From positions 372,001 through 436,000 of the forward strand of contig NZ_FWWR01000009.1 in the NCBI RefSeq assembly GCF_900176115.1: a stretch of 64,000 nt of DNA, in the 5' to 3' direction. Source of the stretch: Peptoniphilus asaccharolyticus DSM 20463 (GTDB lineage: Bacteria > Bacillota > Clostridia > Tissierellales > Peptoniphilaceae). Under the pieces are notes generated by a model. The model searched no databases and had not been told where the DNA came from. It was given only the letters and a program-made list of their open reading frames with translations. Below, piece after piece: positions 44,180-53,099 of the stretch. A program made the position numbers and the translations under genes. Numbering within the stretch: the first letter of the stretch is position 1; every line of letters starts with the position of its first letter.

Positions 44180-45218
44180 GGAAAAATTTAAAAGTTTAGA
44201 GCAGGATTTGATGGATGTTAACATTATAAGTGATTCCAAAAAATATCAAAAGACTGCCATTGAACATGCTGAAATTGAGCCTATAGTACTTAAATATAGA
44301 GAATATAAAACTCTTGTAAATACTATAAAAGACAATAAAGATATGTTACGTGATAATATAGAAGACGATCTTAAAGATTTAGTAAAAGAAGAACTAAAAG
44401 AAGCAGAAGATAGATTGGAAGTAGTAGAAGAAGAACTTAGAATATTACTTATACCAAAAGATCCTAATGACAATAAGAATGTAATCATGGAAATAAGAGC
44501 AGGAGCTGGTGGAGACGAAGCAGCTCTATTTGCTGGAGTTCTATATAGACAATATGTCAGATATGCAGAAAGACAAGGTTGGAAAACTGATATCATGAAC
44601 ACTAATGAAATAGGCATTGGTGGATACAAAGAAGTTGTATTTATGATAATTGGTAAAGGGGCTTATTCTAGATTGAAATATGAATCTGGAGTGCATAGAG
44701 TTCAAAGAGTTCCTGAAACAGAATCATCAGGCAGAATTCATACTTCTACTGCTACAGTGGCAGTGCTTCCGGAAGTTGAGGATGTTGAAGTTGAAATAGA
44801 TCCAACTGAAATTAAATTTGATGTATTCAGAGCATCAGGTAATGGAGGCCAATGTGTAAACACAACTGACTCCGCAGTTAGACTTACTCATATTCCAACT
44901 GGTTTAGTAATAAGTTGTCAAGATGAAAAGAGTCAATTGAAGAATAAAGAAAAAGCTTTAAAGGTTCTTAAGACTAAGCTATATGATTTGAAGATGAGAG
45001 AGCAACAAGGTGAGCTATCTGATCAAAGAAGTGCTCAAATTGGTACTGGAGATAGATCTGAAAGAATTAGAACTTATAATTATCCACAAGGAAGAGTTAC
45101 AGACCATAGAATTTCATTAACTCTTCATAAGATCGACCAAATAGTTGATGGAGATATAGATGAGATAATAGATGCACTTACTAGTGCAGATCAAGCTGCT
45201 AATATAAATAAAGCTTAG
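44154..45218 (+). CDS. prfA: Peptide chain release factor 1
   Basis: RF1 ends translation at UAA and UAG. The 354-residue protein has the peptidyl-hydrolysis motif in [17 protein letters not shown] (near 230) and the domain 2 stretch [16 protein letters not shown] (near 108). The ATG at 44154 overlaps the prmC end by 26 bases, with GGGAGA eight bases before. Length is typical for RF1. Confidence 0.97.
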   Translation: MYENLEAFEEKFKSLEQDLMDVNIISDSKKYQKTAIEHAEIEPIVLKYREYKTLVNTIKDNKDMLRDNIEDDLKDLVKEELKEAEDRLEVVEEELRILLIPKDPNDNKNVIMEIRAGAGGDEAALFAGVLYRQYVRYAERQGWKTDIMNTNEIGIGGYKEVVFMIIGKGAYSRLKYESGVHRVQRVPETESSGRIHTSTATVAVLPEVEDVEVEIDPTEIKFDVFRASGNGGQCVNTTDSAVRLTHIPTGLVISCQDEKSQLKNKEKALKVLKTKLYDLKMREQQGELSDQRSAQIGTGDRSERIRTYNYPQGRVTDHRISLTLHKIDQIVDGDIDEIIDALTSADQAANINKA

Positions 45219-45220
45219 TA

Positions 45221-45249
45221 TTGAATAAAATTTGGATAGTCCCTATAAT
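45221..45249 (+). promoter_or_regulatory. Predicted promoter of rubrerythrin
   Basis: TTGAAT (45221-45226), 17 bases, TATAAT (45244-45249), 41 bases before the start codon. No obvious PerR or Fur box overlaps it. Confidence 0.7.
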
Positions 45250-45290
45250 AGTATTGTATGAATGAACAACTGTAATTAGGGGGTAATATT

Positions 45291-45833
45291 ATGAATCACA
45301 TGACAAGTGACAATCTAAGATCAGCTTTCGGAGGAGAAAGCCAAGCTCATATGAGATACAGAATATGGGGTAACTTAGCTAAAAAAGAAGGATTTGAAAA
45401 CATCGCTAGACTTTTCGAAGCAACTTCTGATGCTGAACAAGTTCACGCAACACTACATTTCAATGCATTAAAAGATGTAGCAGGAGATTTTCCTGTAACT
45501 TCTATGGCAGGATTTGGTATTGGCACATTAAAAGAAAATCTTGAAGGCGCTAAAGGTGGAGAAGTTTTTGAATATACTCAAATGTATCCAGCTTATATAG
45601 CTGTAGCTGAAATGCAAGGTGAAAAAGAAGCTGTTAGAGCAATGAGATTTGCAATAGAAGCTGAAAAAGTACATGCTGAAAGATATCAAGCAGCTATTGA
45701 TGCAGTTGAAGCAGGAAAAGATCTTGAAGCAGATAAAATTTTACTTTGCCCAGTTTGTGGATATATTGGCTTTGAAGAAATAGAAAAATGTCCAATCTGT
45801 GGAGCTAAAGGTTCTGTATTTGTAGCATACTAA
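45291..45833 (+). CDS. rbr: Rubrerythrin
   Basis: Rubrerythrin reduces hydrogen peroxide in anaerobes. The 180-residue protein has a four-helix diiron domain (FGGESQAHMRYRIWG, then TSDAEQVHATLH and EAEKVHAERYQ: Glu/His ligands) and a C-terminal rubredoxin-like iron site with CPVCGYIGF and CPICGA. AGGGGGT precedes the ATG. It is transcribed alone between its promoter and a strong terminator. Confidence 0.97.
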   Translation: MNHMTSDNLRSAFGGESQAHMRYRIWGNLAKKEGFENIARLFEATSDAEQVHATLHFNALKDVAGDFPVTSMAGFGIGTLKENLEGAKGGEVFEYTQMYPAYIAVAEMQGEKEAVRAMRFAIEAEKVHAERYQAAIDAVEAGKDLEADKILLCPVCGYIGFEEIEKCPICGAKGSVFVAY

Positions 45834-45851
45834 TTATAAAACTAAGGGTTT

Positions 45852-45879
45852 GAGTGTAGGTTAAACTACACTCTTTTTT
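45852..45879 (+). terminator. Intrinsic terminator of rubrerythrin
   Basis: GAGTGTAG and CTACACTC form a perfect stem around GTTAAA, followed by six T. Confidence 0.9.
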
Positions 45880-45910
45880 CTGCAAAAATTAGTTAAACAC
45901 AAGCTGATAA

Positions 45911-45956
45911 TTTTATATAAAAATTTCTATAAGTTTTATATAAAAACTTCTATAAG
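45911..45956. repeat. Tandem 23-bp direct repeat upstream of yerC
   Basis: Two abutting units, TTTTATATAAAAATTTCT plus ATAAG at 45911-45933 and the same with one change at 45934-45956. They lie between the rubrerythrin terminator and the yerC promoter. Confidence 0.9.
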
Positions 45957-45984
45957 GTATAGGTTTATATTGGTAGAATTTATC

Positions 45985-46013
45985 TTGACTTTAGTATGTG
46001 AAATTGTTACTAT
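45985..46013 (+). promoter_or_regulatory. Predicted promoter of yerC
   Basis: TTGACT (45985-45990), 17 bases, TACTAT (46008-46013). It still drives the first codons of the interrupted gene. Confidence 0.5.
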
Positions 46014-46059
46014 AATACCGAAAGAAAAATTGAGAAGCGAAAGGCTTAGGAGGTCACAT

Positions 46060-46121
46060 ATGTATAATTCAAAGATCAAAAGTGAGCAAACTGATGGTTT
46101 ATTTGAGGCAATTTTAACTTT
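46060..46121 (+). pseudogene. yerC: yerC (TrpR-like regulator), N-terminal part
   Basis: The fragment starts at an ATG behind AGGAGG (46049-46054) and encodes MYNSKIKSEQTDGLFEAILTL before the IS30 edge at 46122. LFEAILTL is the usual start of the YerC/YecD domain. The frame then runs 38 codons into the IS sequence and stops at 46236. The rest of the gene is at 47238-47485. Confidence 0.9.
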
Positions 46122-47237
46122 GACGAATTGTCAAATCAAATGCAACACCTATGGTAAGAGACCAAAAAGTTCTTCTTTAGGTGTTTTATATTTTATACAT
46201 TTTCTAGGTCTATTATTCATTAAACTTAAGTTATAATTTAATTCATCAATATTCACTTCTGATAAATCCATACCCTTAGGATAAAACTCCCTCAAAAGTC
46301 CGTTACTATTTTCATTTGTACCTTTTTGCCATGCACAATAGGGATCACAAAAATAAGTTTTGCATCCTAATTCTTTTTCTATTTTCTCAAATTCTGAAAA
46401 TTCTTTACCTCTATCAAAGGTTATTGTTTTTACTAATTCTTTTGGATAATCTTTTAATGCATTTATTATTGCTGGTGTTACGCTTTCCGACTTTCTATTT
46501 TCAACTAGGATTGCTATATAATATCTAGATTTTCTTTCTGCTAAAGTTACGAAACAACATCTACTTTTCCTTTTATGATCTAATCTGCCTGATTCCACTG
46601 TATCTGCTTCCCAGTGGCCTAATTCTTGCCTTCTGTATATCTCTTTAGGTCTTTTCTTAATTGTTCTACCTTTATCATTGAATTTTCCTCTTTTTTCTGC
46701 TGGCCTTTTAAATTTAGCTTTTCTTCTCAAATTTTTCATACTAGTTTTTGGCAGCTTTTTGGCGTGTATCATTCTATATATCGTTGATGTAGATGGTAAT
46801 TCATGAATCTCATTTGTGTTTCTATTTGATATTTGTTCAGGGGACCAATGTTCGTTAATCTTTACAGTTAAATAATCAATAACATCTTTAGAAAATTTAC
46901 TTTTTCTATGGCAGTCTTTTCTTCTATCAATATATTTATCATTTGCCTTTATCGGAAAGTACTTAGTGTAACTTCCCCTACTAACTTTTATCTTAGATGA
47001 ATTTCTTTTAATTTCTCTAGATATTGTACTAGGTGACCTTTTAAGTGCTTGTGCAATTTTCCTTATACTCATTCCTAAATTTAAAAATTGGTAAATACAA
47101 GATCTTTCTTCTATGGTAAGATGGTTATAGCTCATAGTTAATCACTCCTTTTAATATGTTTTGTTTGGTCACTTACATATTAACACAGCTGATTAGCTAT
47201 GAGTTTATTTATGTTGCACTTGTTATGATAAATTATC
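46122..47237 (-). mobile_element. IS30-family insertion sequence, copy 2 (inside yerC)
   Basis: This 1,116-bp element has the same ends and the same transposase as copy 1 and lies in the same orientation 41.5 kb away. It is flanked by the 4-bp direct repeat CTTT (46118-46121 and 47238-47241). Terminal inverted repeats are at 46122-46147 and 47212-47237. Confidence 0.96.
46149..47135 (-). CDS. IS30-family transposase (copy 2)
   Basis: 328 residues, identical to the protein at 4640-5626: N-terminal HTH and a DDE core (EADTVESG, FDRGKEF, GTNENSNGLLREF). The frame is intact, so this copy also looks active. It points against yerC, so it cannot drive the downstream yerC fragment directly. Confidence 0.97.
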   Translation of the reverse strand: MSYNHLTIEERSCIYQFLNLGMSIRKIAQALKRSPSTISREIKRNSSKIKVSRGSYTKYFPIKANDKYIDRRKDCHRKSKFSKDVIDYLTVKINEHWSPEQISNRNTNEIHELPSTSTIYRMIHAKKLPKTSMKNLRRKAKFKRPAEKRGKFNDKGRTIKKRPKEIYRRQELGHWEADTVESGRLDHKRKSRCCFVTLAERKSRYYIAILVENRKSESVTPAIINALKDYPKELVKTITFDRGKEFSEFEKIEKELGCKTYFCDPYCAWQKGTNENSNGLLREFYPKGMDLSEVNIDELNYNLSLMNNRPRKCIKYKTPKEELFGLLP

Positions 47238-47485
47238 CTTTGGAAACACCTGAAGAATGCTATAGATTTTTTGAGGACATTTGTACTGTCAAAGAAGTTC
47301 AAGCAATAGCACAAAGACTCCAAGTAGTAAAACTATTGATAAAAAATAAAACTTACCATGAAATAGAATCTGAAACAGGAGCAAGTACTGCAACAATTTC
47401 TAGAATTAATAGAAGTTTAAATTATGGTTCTGACGGTTATAAAGTTGTTCTTGAAAAATTAAATTTTTTAGATAAAGAAGAATAA
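47238..47485 (+). pseudogene. yerC: yerC (TrpR-like regulator), C-terminal part
   Basis: With the IS and one CTTT copy removed, the frame reads …FEAILTL-ETPEECYRFFED… and gives a continuous 101-residue protein of the YerC/TrpR superfamily, with the helix-turn-helix KTYHEIESETGASTATISRI. In place, the frame is open from an ATG inside the IS end (47156), so a fusion of 28 IS-derived residues plus 81 YerC residues is possible, but no good ribosome binding site precedes that ATG. The natural N-terminus is lost. The role of YerC is not well known. Confidence 0.9.
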
Positions 47486-47493
47486 TGATCTAA

Positions 47494-47526
47494 TAAAAAA
47501 AGAACCCTTCAGACGAGGGGTTCTTT
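47494..47526. terminator. Bidirectional terminator between yerC and rqcH
   Basis: AAAGAACCC and GGGTTCTTT form the stem with extra TC/GA pairs, with A/T runs on both sides. It serves yerC (plus) and rqcH (minus), which converge here. Confidence 0.85.
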
Positions 47527-49232
47527 TAGTTTGTCTTTACAATTATGGTTTTAAAATTTGTATAAGTCACAAGACCGGGTATTTTAGCCGGATGTCTTTT
47601 AACGTATTTTTTCAACGTATAATCGACCGGTATATTATTGGATGAACTCAAAGAAGAATTGGTAGCAGCTAAAGTAGCAGCTTCAAGGATTGCTTCATCA
47701 CTAAATTCATCTCCATTATTTTTTAAGATAACGTGTGATCCAGGGGCATTTTGAACATGAAACCATAAATCATTTTGAGCAGCAAATTTTAAAGTTAGAT
47801 ATTCATTTTGTTTATTATTTTTACCGCAGTAAATCATGTCTCCATTTTCAGTAGTTATTTGACTAATTTTTAATTTTTCTTTTTTATTTTTAATGGTACT
47901 TTTTTTCAGATAATGCATCTCATATAGTTCTTCTTTTATTTCGTCAATGTCGTTAGAAGATTCGCTAAGTTCTAAGCTAAACAAAACAGAGTTTAGATAT
48001 TCAATTGAGGATTTTGTTTTTTCAATTTCATCTTTCAATTTTAAATTTGCATTTTTTAATTTTGCGAATTTTTTATAATATTTATTTGCATTAGCTTGAG
48101 GAGATAATTTATTATCCAATGAAATGGTGATAGGTTTCATTTCGTCATAGAAGTTTTCAAGTTCTATAGAGCTTATACCAGATTCTATTCTATAGAGGTT
48201 AGATGATATTAAATCGGCATATATTTTATATTTATCTCTGCCCTCTGATTGTTCAAATTCTTTTAATTGTTTTTGTAATTTGTTTTGTTCTCTTTCAATT
48301 AAATTTTTAATTTTTTTCTTGAGTTCACTAGATTTATCAGACACAATTTGATTTCTAAGTTTCATTGAATAGAAGTCGTTTATAAGCTTAGAAATGCCCT
48401 CAAATTTGATTTTTTTATCTTTTGAATACAATTCTAAGTCTACAACAGAAAAATCAATTAGCTTATCTAAATCTTTGATTAAAACAGGATTAAATTCATT
48501 TGCTTTAACTATGTTGATAACTTCGTAAAATTTAGAACTTAGATTTTTAATTTCTTCATTTGAGAGACTATTTAAAGGTCTATCTTCATCTAGGTTAGCT
48601 CTGTAGCATATCTCTCTGATTATTAACGGACTAAGACCCATAAATGTTTGTACAAAACCTTTTTTGATGCTTAAGTTATTTATTTCAACTTTATTAAAAG
48701 AATTTTCATCTAATGGGTTGTACCTATTTGAAATTGAGTCAACACTATAAGTTAGACCTGGTAATATTTCTCTAACAGACGACATATTTCGATTTACTCT
48801 TCTTATAGAGTCTATAATTCTATTTGTTTCCGTTTCTATAAGTATAATGTTTGAGTACTTGCCCATAATCTCAATTATTAAACTCTTTTTAATTTCAAAT
48901 GCTAAGTCATCTCTACTTAACACATCTATTTTTAAAATTCTATCCATCTCATATTGTTTGAAGTCTAAAATTTTAAAGCCTTCAAGATGCTTTCTTAAGA
49001 GCATACAAAAGTTAGGCGGAGTTTTAGGATTTTCAAACTCCTCATCGGTAAAATGAATTCTAGGAGCTTGACTAGATACATCTAAAAGTAATTTCTTTTT
49101 TTCGCCATTAACTTTCATTTGAAAAATTATTGAGTATTTTGTTGGTTGATATATTTTTTCTATTTTTGTATTTAAACAGTTGTCTTTTAATTCTTTAGTG
49201 ATTGCTTTTAAAACAATTCCATCGTAAGCCAT
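47526..49232 (-). CDS. rqcH: Rqc2 homologue RqcH (NFACT family)
   Basis: RqcH binds stalled 50S subunits and adds C-terminal alanine tails that mark truncated proteins for decay; older names are fibronectin-binding protein/FbpA. The 568-residue protein has the NFACT-N domain (MAYDGIVLKAITKEL start, then VSSQAPRIHFT and PPNFCMLLRKHLEG), a long coiled coil (about residues 290-420) and the NFACT-R domain with DLWFHVQNAPGSHVIL (near 485). GAGGTG precedes the start on the minus strand. Transcribed alone. Confidence 0.95.
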   Translation of the reverse strand: MAYDGIVLKAITKELKDNCLNTKIEKIYQPTKYSIIFQMKVNGEKKKLLLDVSSQAPRIHFTDEEFENPKTPPNFCMLLRKHLEGFKILDFKQYEMDRILKIDVLSRDDLAFEIKKSLIIEIMGKYSNIILIETETNRIIDSIRRVNRNMSSVREILPGLTYSVDSISNRYNPLDENSFNKVEINNLSIKKGFVQTFMGLSPLIIREICYRANLDEDRPLNSLSNEEIKNLSSKFYEVINIVKANEFNPVLIKDLDKLIDFSVVDLELYSKDKKIKFEGISKLINDFYSMKLRNQIVSDKSSELKKKIKNLIEREQNKLQKQLKEFEQSEGRDKYKIYADLISSNLYRIESGISSIELENFYDEMKPITISLDNKLSPQANANKYYKKFAKLKNANLKLKDEIEKTKSSIEYLNSVLFSLELSESSNDIDEIKEELYEMHYLKKSTIKNKKEKLKISQITTENGDMIYCGKNNKQNEYLTLKFAAQNDLWFHVQNAPGSHVILKNNGDEFSDEAILEAATLAATNSSLSSSNNIPVDYTLKKYVKRHPAKIPGLVTYTNFKTIIVKTN

Positions 49233-49341
49233 ATTTCACCTCGAAGTAAATTATACCATATATATAACTATGTAATTTGTTATAATAAAATTATAAAATA
49301 ATCATTTTAACAAAACTATTTATGAGTTGATGGAGGATATT

Positions 49342-49812
49342 ATGATTAGAAGATTTAAAGTTGAAGATGCTAAAGAAGGCTCAGCGCTGATAAAAAGAAC
49401 TTTATATGAAGTCAATTCTAAGGATTATGAAGATAGATTTTTAGAAGATAGTTCTATACAACTTTCAGAAAATGATTTGATAGAAAGAGCTAAAAAAAAT
49501 AATTATTACGTATGTGAAGAAAATGAAAAGATAGTTGGGATAGGTGGCATAGGTTCATATTGCGGTAAAGAAGATGAGAGCTACATAATGAGTGTTTTTG
49601 TTTTACCTGAATATATTGGAAAGGGTATTGGTAGAAACATAGTTGAGACTTTAGAAAAAGATGAATACGCATTAAGGTCCAATAGAATAGAAGTGGCATC
49701 ATCAATTACAGCCGTTGGATTTTATAAAGAGATGGGATATCGATTTAAAAACAATGATAGTAGACTTAATGAAGTGGAACAAAACTACAGAATGGAAAAA
49801 TTTTTAAAATAG
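49342..49812 (+). CDS. GNAT-family acetyltransferase
   Basis: The 156-residue protein has the GNAT core with the acetyl-CoA loop VFVLPEYIGKGIGRNIVETLE (here quoted in part: EYIGKGIGRN, near 94) and AVGFYKEMGYRF near the end. Substrate unknown. I choose the ATG at 49342, five bases after GGAGG, over in-frame TTG/ATG codons at 49327 and 49330. Divergent from rqcH. Confidence 0.88.
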   Translation: MIRRFKVEDAKEGSALIKRTLYEVNSKDYEDRFLEDSSIQLSENDLIERAKKNNYYVCEENEKIVGIGGIGSYCGKEDESYIMSVFVLPEYIGKGIGRNIVETLEKDEYALRSNRIEVASSITAVGFYKEMGYRFKNNDSRLNEVEQNYRMEKFLK

Positions 49813-49955
49813 TATATTTTTGATTTAAATTTGTTAAATTAATTTAAAAAATTAATTATAAAATTTTCAAGTATAGTAAAATCCTTATATAAGGGGAGAA
49901 AAATAGATAAAATTAATAAAATAAAATAATTATTATATACTATTTATAATGGTAC

Positions 49956-49974
49956 TATGATAAAATAATGTTAA
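49956..49974 (+). repeat. 19-bp direct repeat, copy 1 (promoter-like)
   Basis: TATGATAAAATAATGTTAA; differs at one base from 50058-50076. It contains TGATAAAAT, an extended -10-like sequence. Confidence 0.75.
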
Positions 49975-50057
49975 AGGAATTCAAAAGCATAGCTGAATAG
50001 AGATATAATATACATCTTGAAAAGGTTTGCTTCTTTAATTACATAACACATAAAAAT

Positions 50058-50076
50058 TATGGTAAAATAATGTTAA
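50058..50076 (+). repeat. 19-bp direct repeat, copy 2 (promoter-like)
   Basis: TATGGTAAAATAATGTTAA, 102 bases after copy 1, about 120 bases ahead of the arcA start. Confidence 0.75.
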
Positions 50077-50155
50077 TATCAAATGGAATAAAATTCATAT
50101 TTTGAAATTATTTATCCAAGACAAGTTAAATAGCTTGTTAAAAATTAGTAGTTTA

Positions 50156-50174
50156 TAGATTTACTTTAAATCTA
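50156..50174 (+). promoter_or_regulatory. Leader hairpin ahead of arcA
   Basis: TAGATTTA-CTT-TAAATCTA: perfect 8-bp arms with a 3-base loop, just upstream of AAGGAG. It could protect the 5' end, bind a regulator or affect ribosome access. Confidence 0.55.
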
Positions 50175-50202
50175 AATATATATTTTTAAGGAGACTTAGA
50201 AG

Positions 50203-51435
50203 GTGAGTAGAGAGAAAGCGATACACGTTTACAGTGAAATTGGAAAATTAAAAACTGTACTGCTACATAGACCTGGAAAAGAAATCGAAAATTTAACTCC
50301 AGATTTATTAGACAGACTTTTATTTGATGATATTCCATTTTTAGAAATCGCAGTTCAAGAACATGATGCTTTTGCAAACATTTTAAGAGAGAATGGAGTA
50401 GAAGTTCTTTATTTGGAAGAATTAGCAGCGGAAGCTATTACTTCAGAAGAAATTAAGAATGAATTTGTGGATGAATTTATTTCTGAAGCTAACATTGAAG
50501 GCAAGACTAAGAAGAAGCTTGTAAAAGAATTGTTGATGAGTTATGAAAGTAACTTTGAAATGGTTCTTAAGATGATGGAAGGTATAAAGAAGGACGAACT
50601 ACCTGATTTTAAGAAAGTGAGCTTAACTGATATGGTTGATTCTGAATATCCATTTATAGTTGACTCAATGCCTAACTTATATTTCACAAGGGACCCAGCG
50701 GCAAACATAGGTTATGGAGTTTCTTTAAATAAGATGAGAAACTTAACTAGACAACGGGAAACGATATTTGCAAAATATATTTTAAAATATCACCCAAGAT
50801 TTAAAGATGCTGATTTGGAATTGTGGTATGATAGAACTGATTCAACTGCTATTGAAGGCGGAGATGAATTAGTTTTATCAAAAGAAGTTTTGGCAGTGGG
50901 TATTTCTGAAAGAACAGATGCAGCTTCTATAGAAAAATTAGCTGAAAGAATTTTTGAAAAGAATGAATCTTTCAAAAAGATTTTAGCTCTTCACATTCCA
51001 AACAAGAGAGCTTTTATGCATCTTGATACTGTATTTACAATGGTAGACTACGATAAGTTTACTATACATCCTGAAATTGAAGGACCGCTATCTGTTTATT
51101 CTCTAACTAAAGGAGAAGATGGCAGAATCAATATAGAAAAAGAAAATAAAGAGCTTGATAAAGTCTTGGCAGAAGCTTTAGGTCTTGAAAGTGTAACTTT
51201 AATTCGTTGTGGTGGAGATGATCCAATAGCAGGAGCTAGAGAACAATGGAATGATGGAGCTAATACTTTGGCAATTGCTCCAGGAGAAGTTGTAGTATAT
51301 TCAAGAAATAAGGTTACTAATAAGCTTTTAGAAGAATACGGAATAAAACTTCATATTATGCCTTCAAGTGAACTTTCAAGAGGTAGAGGGGGCCCAAGAT
51401 GTATGTCAATGCCTCTATGGAGAGAAGACATTTAA
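50203..51435 (+). CDS. arcA: Arginine deiminase
   Basis: ArcA converts arginine to citrulline and ammonia, the first step of the ATP-yielding deiminase pathway. The 410-residue protein has [19 protein letters not shown] (near 163), [16 protein letters not shown] (near 224), the His in [12 protein letters not shown] (near 273) and the catalytic Cys in [14 protein letters not shown] near the C-terminus. Start is a GTG at 50203 behind AAGGAG. No arcB or arcC is adjacent; instead a YjiH-type carrier follows after 32 bases. Citrulline made here could be re-used by ArgGH or exported. Confidence 0.97.
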   Translation: MSREKAIHVYSEIGKLKTVLLHRPGKEIENLTPDLLDRLLFDDIPFLEIAVQEHDAFANILRENGVEVLYLEELAAEAITSEEIKNEFVDEFISEANIEGKTKKKLVKELLMSYESNFEMVLKMMEGIKKDELPDFKKVSLTDMVDSEYPFIVDSMPNLYFTRDPAANIGYGVSLNKMRNLTRQRETIFAKYILKYHPRFKDADLELWYDRTDSTAIEGGDELVLSKEVLAVGISERTDAASIEKLAERIFEKNESFKKILALHIPNKRAFMHLDTVFTMVDYDKFTIHPEIEGPLSVYSLTKGEDGRINIEKENKELDKVLAEALGLESVTLIRCGGDDPIAGAREQWNDGANTLAIAPGEVVVYSRNKVTNKLLEEYGIKLHIMPSSELSRGRGGPRCMSMPLWREDI

Positions 51436-51467
51436 ATATAAGTTACTAAAAAAAGGAGGGTATTTAT

Positions 51468-52832
51468 ATGGAAAATGTTAAAAAAGAAAAAATGACCACT
51501 GGAAGGATTATGAAATTCTTAATTCCTTCAATCATAGGTGTTCTACTTTTGATGGTGCCGTTTAAAAAAGATGGTGCTTCAACAATAATGGTATCTGTAA
51601 TATCTAAGGGTATCAACAAGGGAATAGATTCAGTAGTTCCTATTTATGTATTAGTTTTAATATGTATCGTTATATCATGTGCTTTAGCAATTATTTACAA
51701 ATTAGCCAAACCGGCTTGGATTGAAAATAATGAATTATTAAAAGAAATATCTGACATTTCAAACTTCTGGCTTTTTGCTAGATTAGTGGGACTTTGCATT
51801 GGATTTATGACAGCTTTTGAAGTTGGTCCTGAAATAATTTATAGCGGAGATACAGGTGGGCTTATATTATATGACCTTATATGTGGCCTATTTACTATTT
51901 TCTTAGTAGCTGGATTTATATTACCGTTCTTAACAGAATTTGGTTTGTTAGAATTTTTAGGAGTATTCCTAACAACATTTATGAGACCAGTGTTCAACTT
52001 ACCGGGTCGTTCAGCAATAGACTGCGTTGCTTCTTGGATAGGAGACGGAACAATAGGGGTTGCTCTAACTAACAAACAATATGAAGATGGTTATTATACT
52101 GCAAGAGAAGCGGCTGTTATCGCAACTACTTTCTCAGCTGTATCTATAACATTCTGTTTAGTAGTTCTTGAAAATGTATCTATGACAGATTACTTTGGAA
52201 AATTTTACTTTATAGTTGCACTTTCTGGTATAATAGCAACTTTGATTTTACCAAGAATTTATCCTCTATCATCTAAGAAAGATGAATATAACAATGGAGT
52301 TAGAAAAGCTATACCGGAAGCAATACCTGCAGGATTTACAAAATCAGAATGGGGACTTCAACTTGCAGTTAAAAAAGCTGAAGAAAATGTTGGAGTTGTA
52401 CAATACTTAAAGAGCGGAGCTAGAACAGTTTTAGGATTATGGTTAGGTGTTATACCAATCATTATGGCAGCAGGTACTTTAGCATTAGTAGTATCAGTAG
52501 CAACACCATTCTTCGATATAATGGGTAAACCATTCTTACCAATACTTAAATTACTTCAAGTTCCTGAAGCTGAAGCGGCAAGTGGAACTATGGTAGTTGG
52601 ATTTGCTGACATGGTTGTTCCATCTATATTGGCAGCTGAAATAGCTAACCCAATGACAAAATTTATAGTTGCAGCAGTTTCTGTAACTCAACTTATATAT
52701 ATGTCTGAAACAGGTGCAGTTATCCTTGGAACTAATTTGCCAGTAACTTTACTTGATTTATTCATACTATTCCTTGAAAGAACATTAATAACACTTCCGA
52801 TAATTGTGTTATTCGCACACATGATATTTTAG
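51468..52832 (+). CDS. YjiH-family membrane transporter (Gate domain)
   Basis: The 454-residue integral membrane protein has about ten to eleven hydrophobic segments and two nucleoside-recognition/Gate-like stretches (PGRSAIDCVASWIGDGTIGV near 180, and VVGFADMVVPSILAAEI near 380). YjiH proteins often accompany amino-acid catabolic genes. Co-transcription with arcA (32-base gap, AAGGAGG) makes an arginine, citrulline or ornithine carrier the best guess, replacing ArcD. A terminator follows. Substrate is inference. Confidence 0.85.
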   Translation: MENVKKEKMTTGRIMKFLIPSIIGVLLLMVPFKKDGASTIMVSVISKGINKGIDSVVPIYVLVLICIVISCALAIIYKLAKPAWIENNELLKEISDISNFWLFARLVGLCIGFMTAFEVGPEIIYSGDTGGLILYDLICGLFTIFLVAGFILPFLTEFGLLEFLGVFLTTFMRPVFNLPGRSAIDCVASWIGDGTIGVALTNKQYEDGYYTAREAAVIATTFSAVSITFCLVVLENVSMTDYFGKFYFIVALSGIIATLILPRIYPLSSKKDEYNNGVRKAIPEAIPAGFTKSEWGLQLAVKKAEENVGVVQYLKSGARTVLGLWLGVIPIIMAAGTLALVVSVATPFFDIMGKPFLPILKLLQVPEAEAASGTMVVGFADMVVPSILAAEIANPMTKFIVAAVSVTQLIYMSETGAVILGTNLPVTLLDLFILFLERTLITLPIIVLFAHMIF

Positions 52833-52846
52833 ATTAAGAACTATAG

Positions 52847-52878
52847 AAAATAGCTTGAGAGAAATCTTGAGCTATTTT
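52847..52878 (+). terminator. Intrinsic terminator of the arcA operon
   Basis: AAAATAGCTTGA and TCTTGAGCTATTTT: AAATAGCT pairs with AGCTATTT; T run follows. Confidence 0.8.
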
Positions 52879-53099
52879 TATTTGTAGTATTTTAAAAAGA
52901 ATCTAAGGGTTATCTTTTTACATTGGATTAAATAATATTATTGAATAATTTATAAAATTGAAATGGATTTATAATCAAGACATAAGTTCAAAAACAATTA
53001 ATATTTGAATAGATTTGTTATAATAAATTTAAGATTTTTGTAAGAGTTTTAAAGTAATATCTTAATAAATGTGATGTACTATATATATGGAGGTTGGAT

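Larger units (their letters stand above)
49813..50202 (+). other. AT-rich intergenic region upstream of arcA
   Basis: No gene is seen in these 390 bases. They hold a 12-bp palindrome CCTTATATAAGG (49883-49894), two 19-bp near-identical direct repeats (49956-49974 and 50058-50076), and a perfect inverted repeat (50156-50174) 12 bases before the arcA ribosome binding site. The repeats resemble extended -10 boxes (TATGRTAAAAT), so arcA may have two tandem promoters and a long leader. Confidence 0.6.

Noticed and set aside
45985-46016. TTGACT with TATAAT (46011) as the yerC promoter
   Set aside because: The spacer would be 20 bases; TACTAT at 46008 with 17 bases is the better -10.
46060-46236. 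Open frame continuing from yerC into the IS30 element
   Set aside because: A chance fusion with 38 IS-derived codons; no sign of selection.
50084-50098. GGAATAAAATTCAT as an ArgR box upstream of arcA
   Set aside because: The half-sites are spaced three rather than four bases apart and one half is GGAAT; too weak to call.
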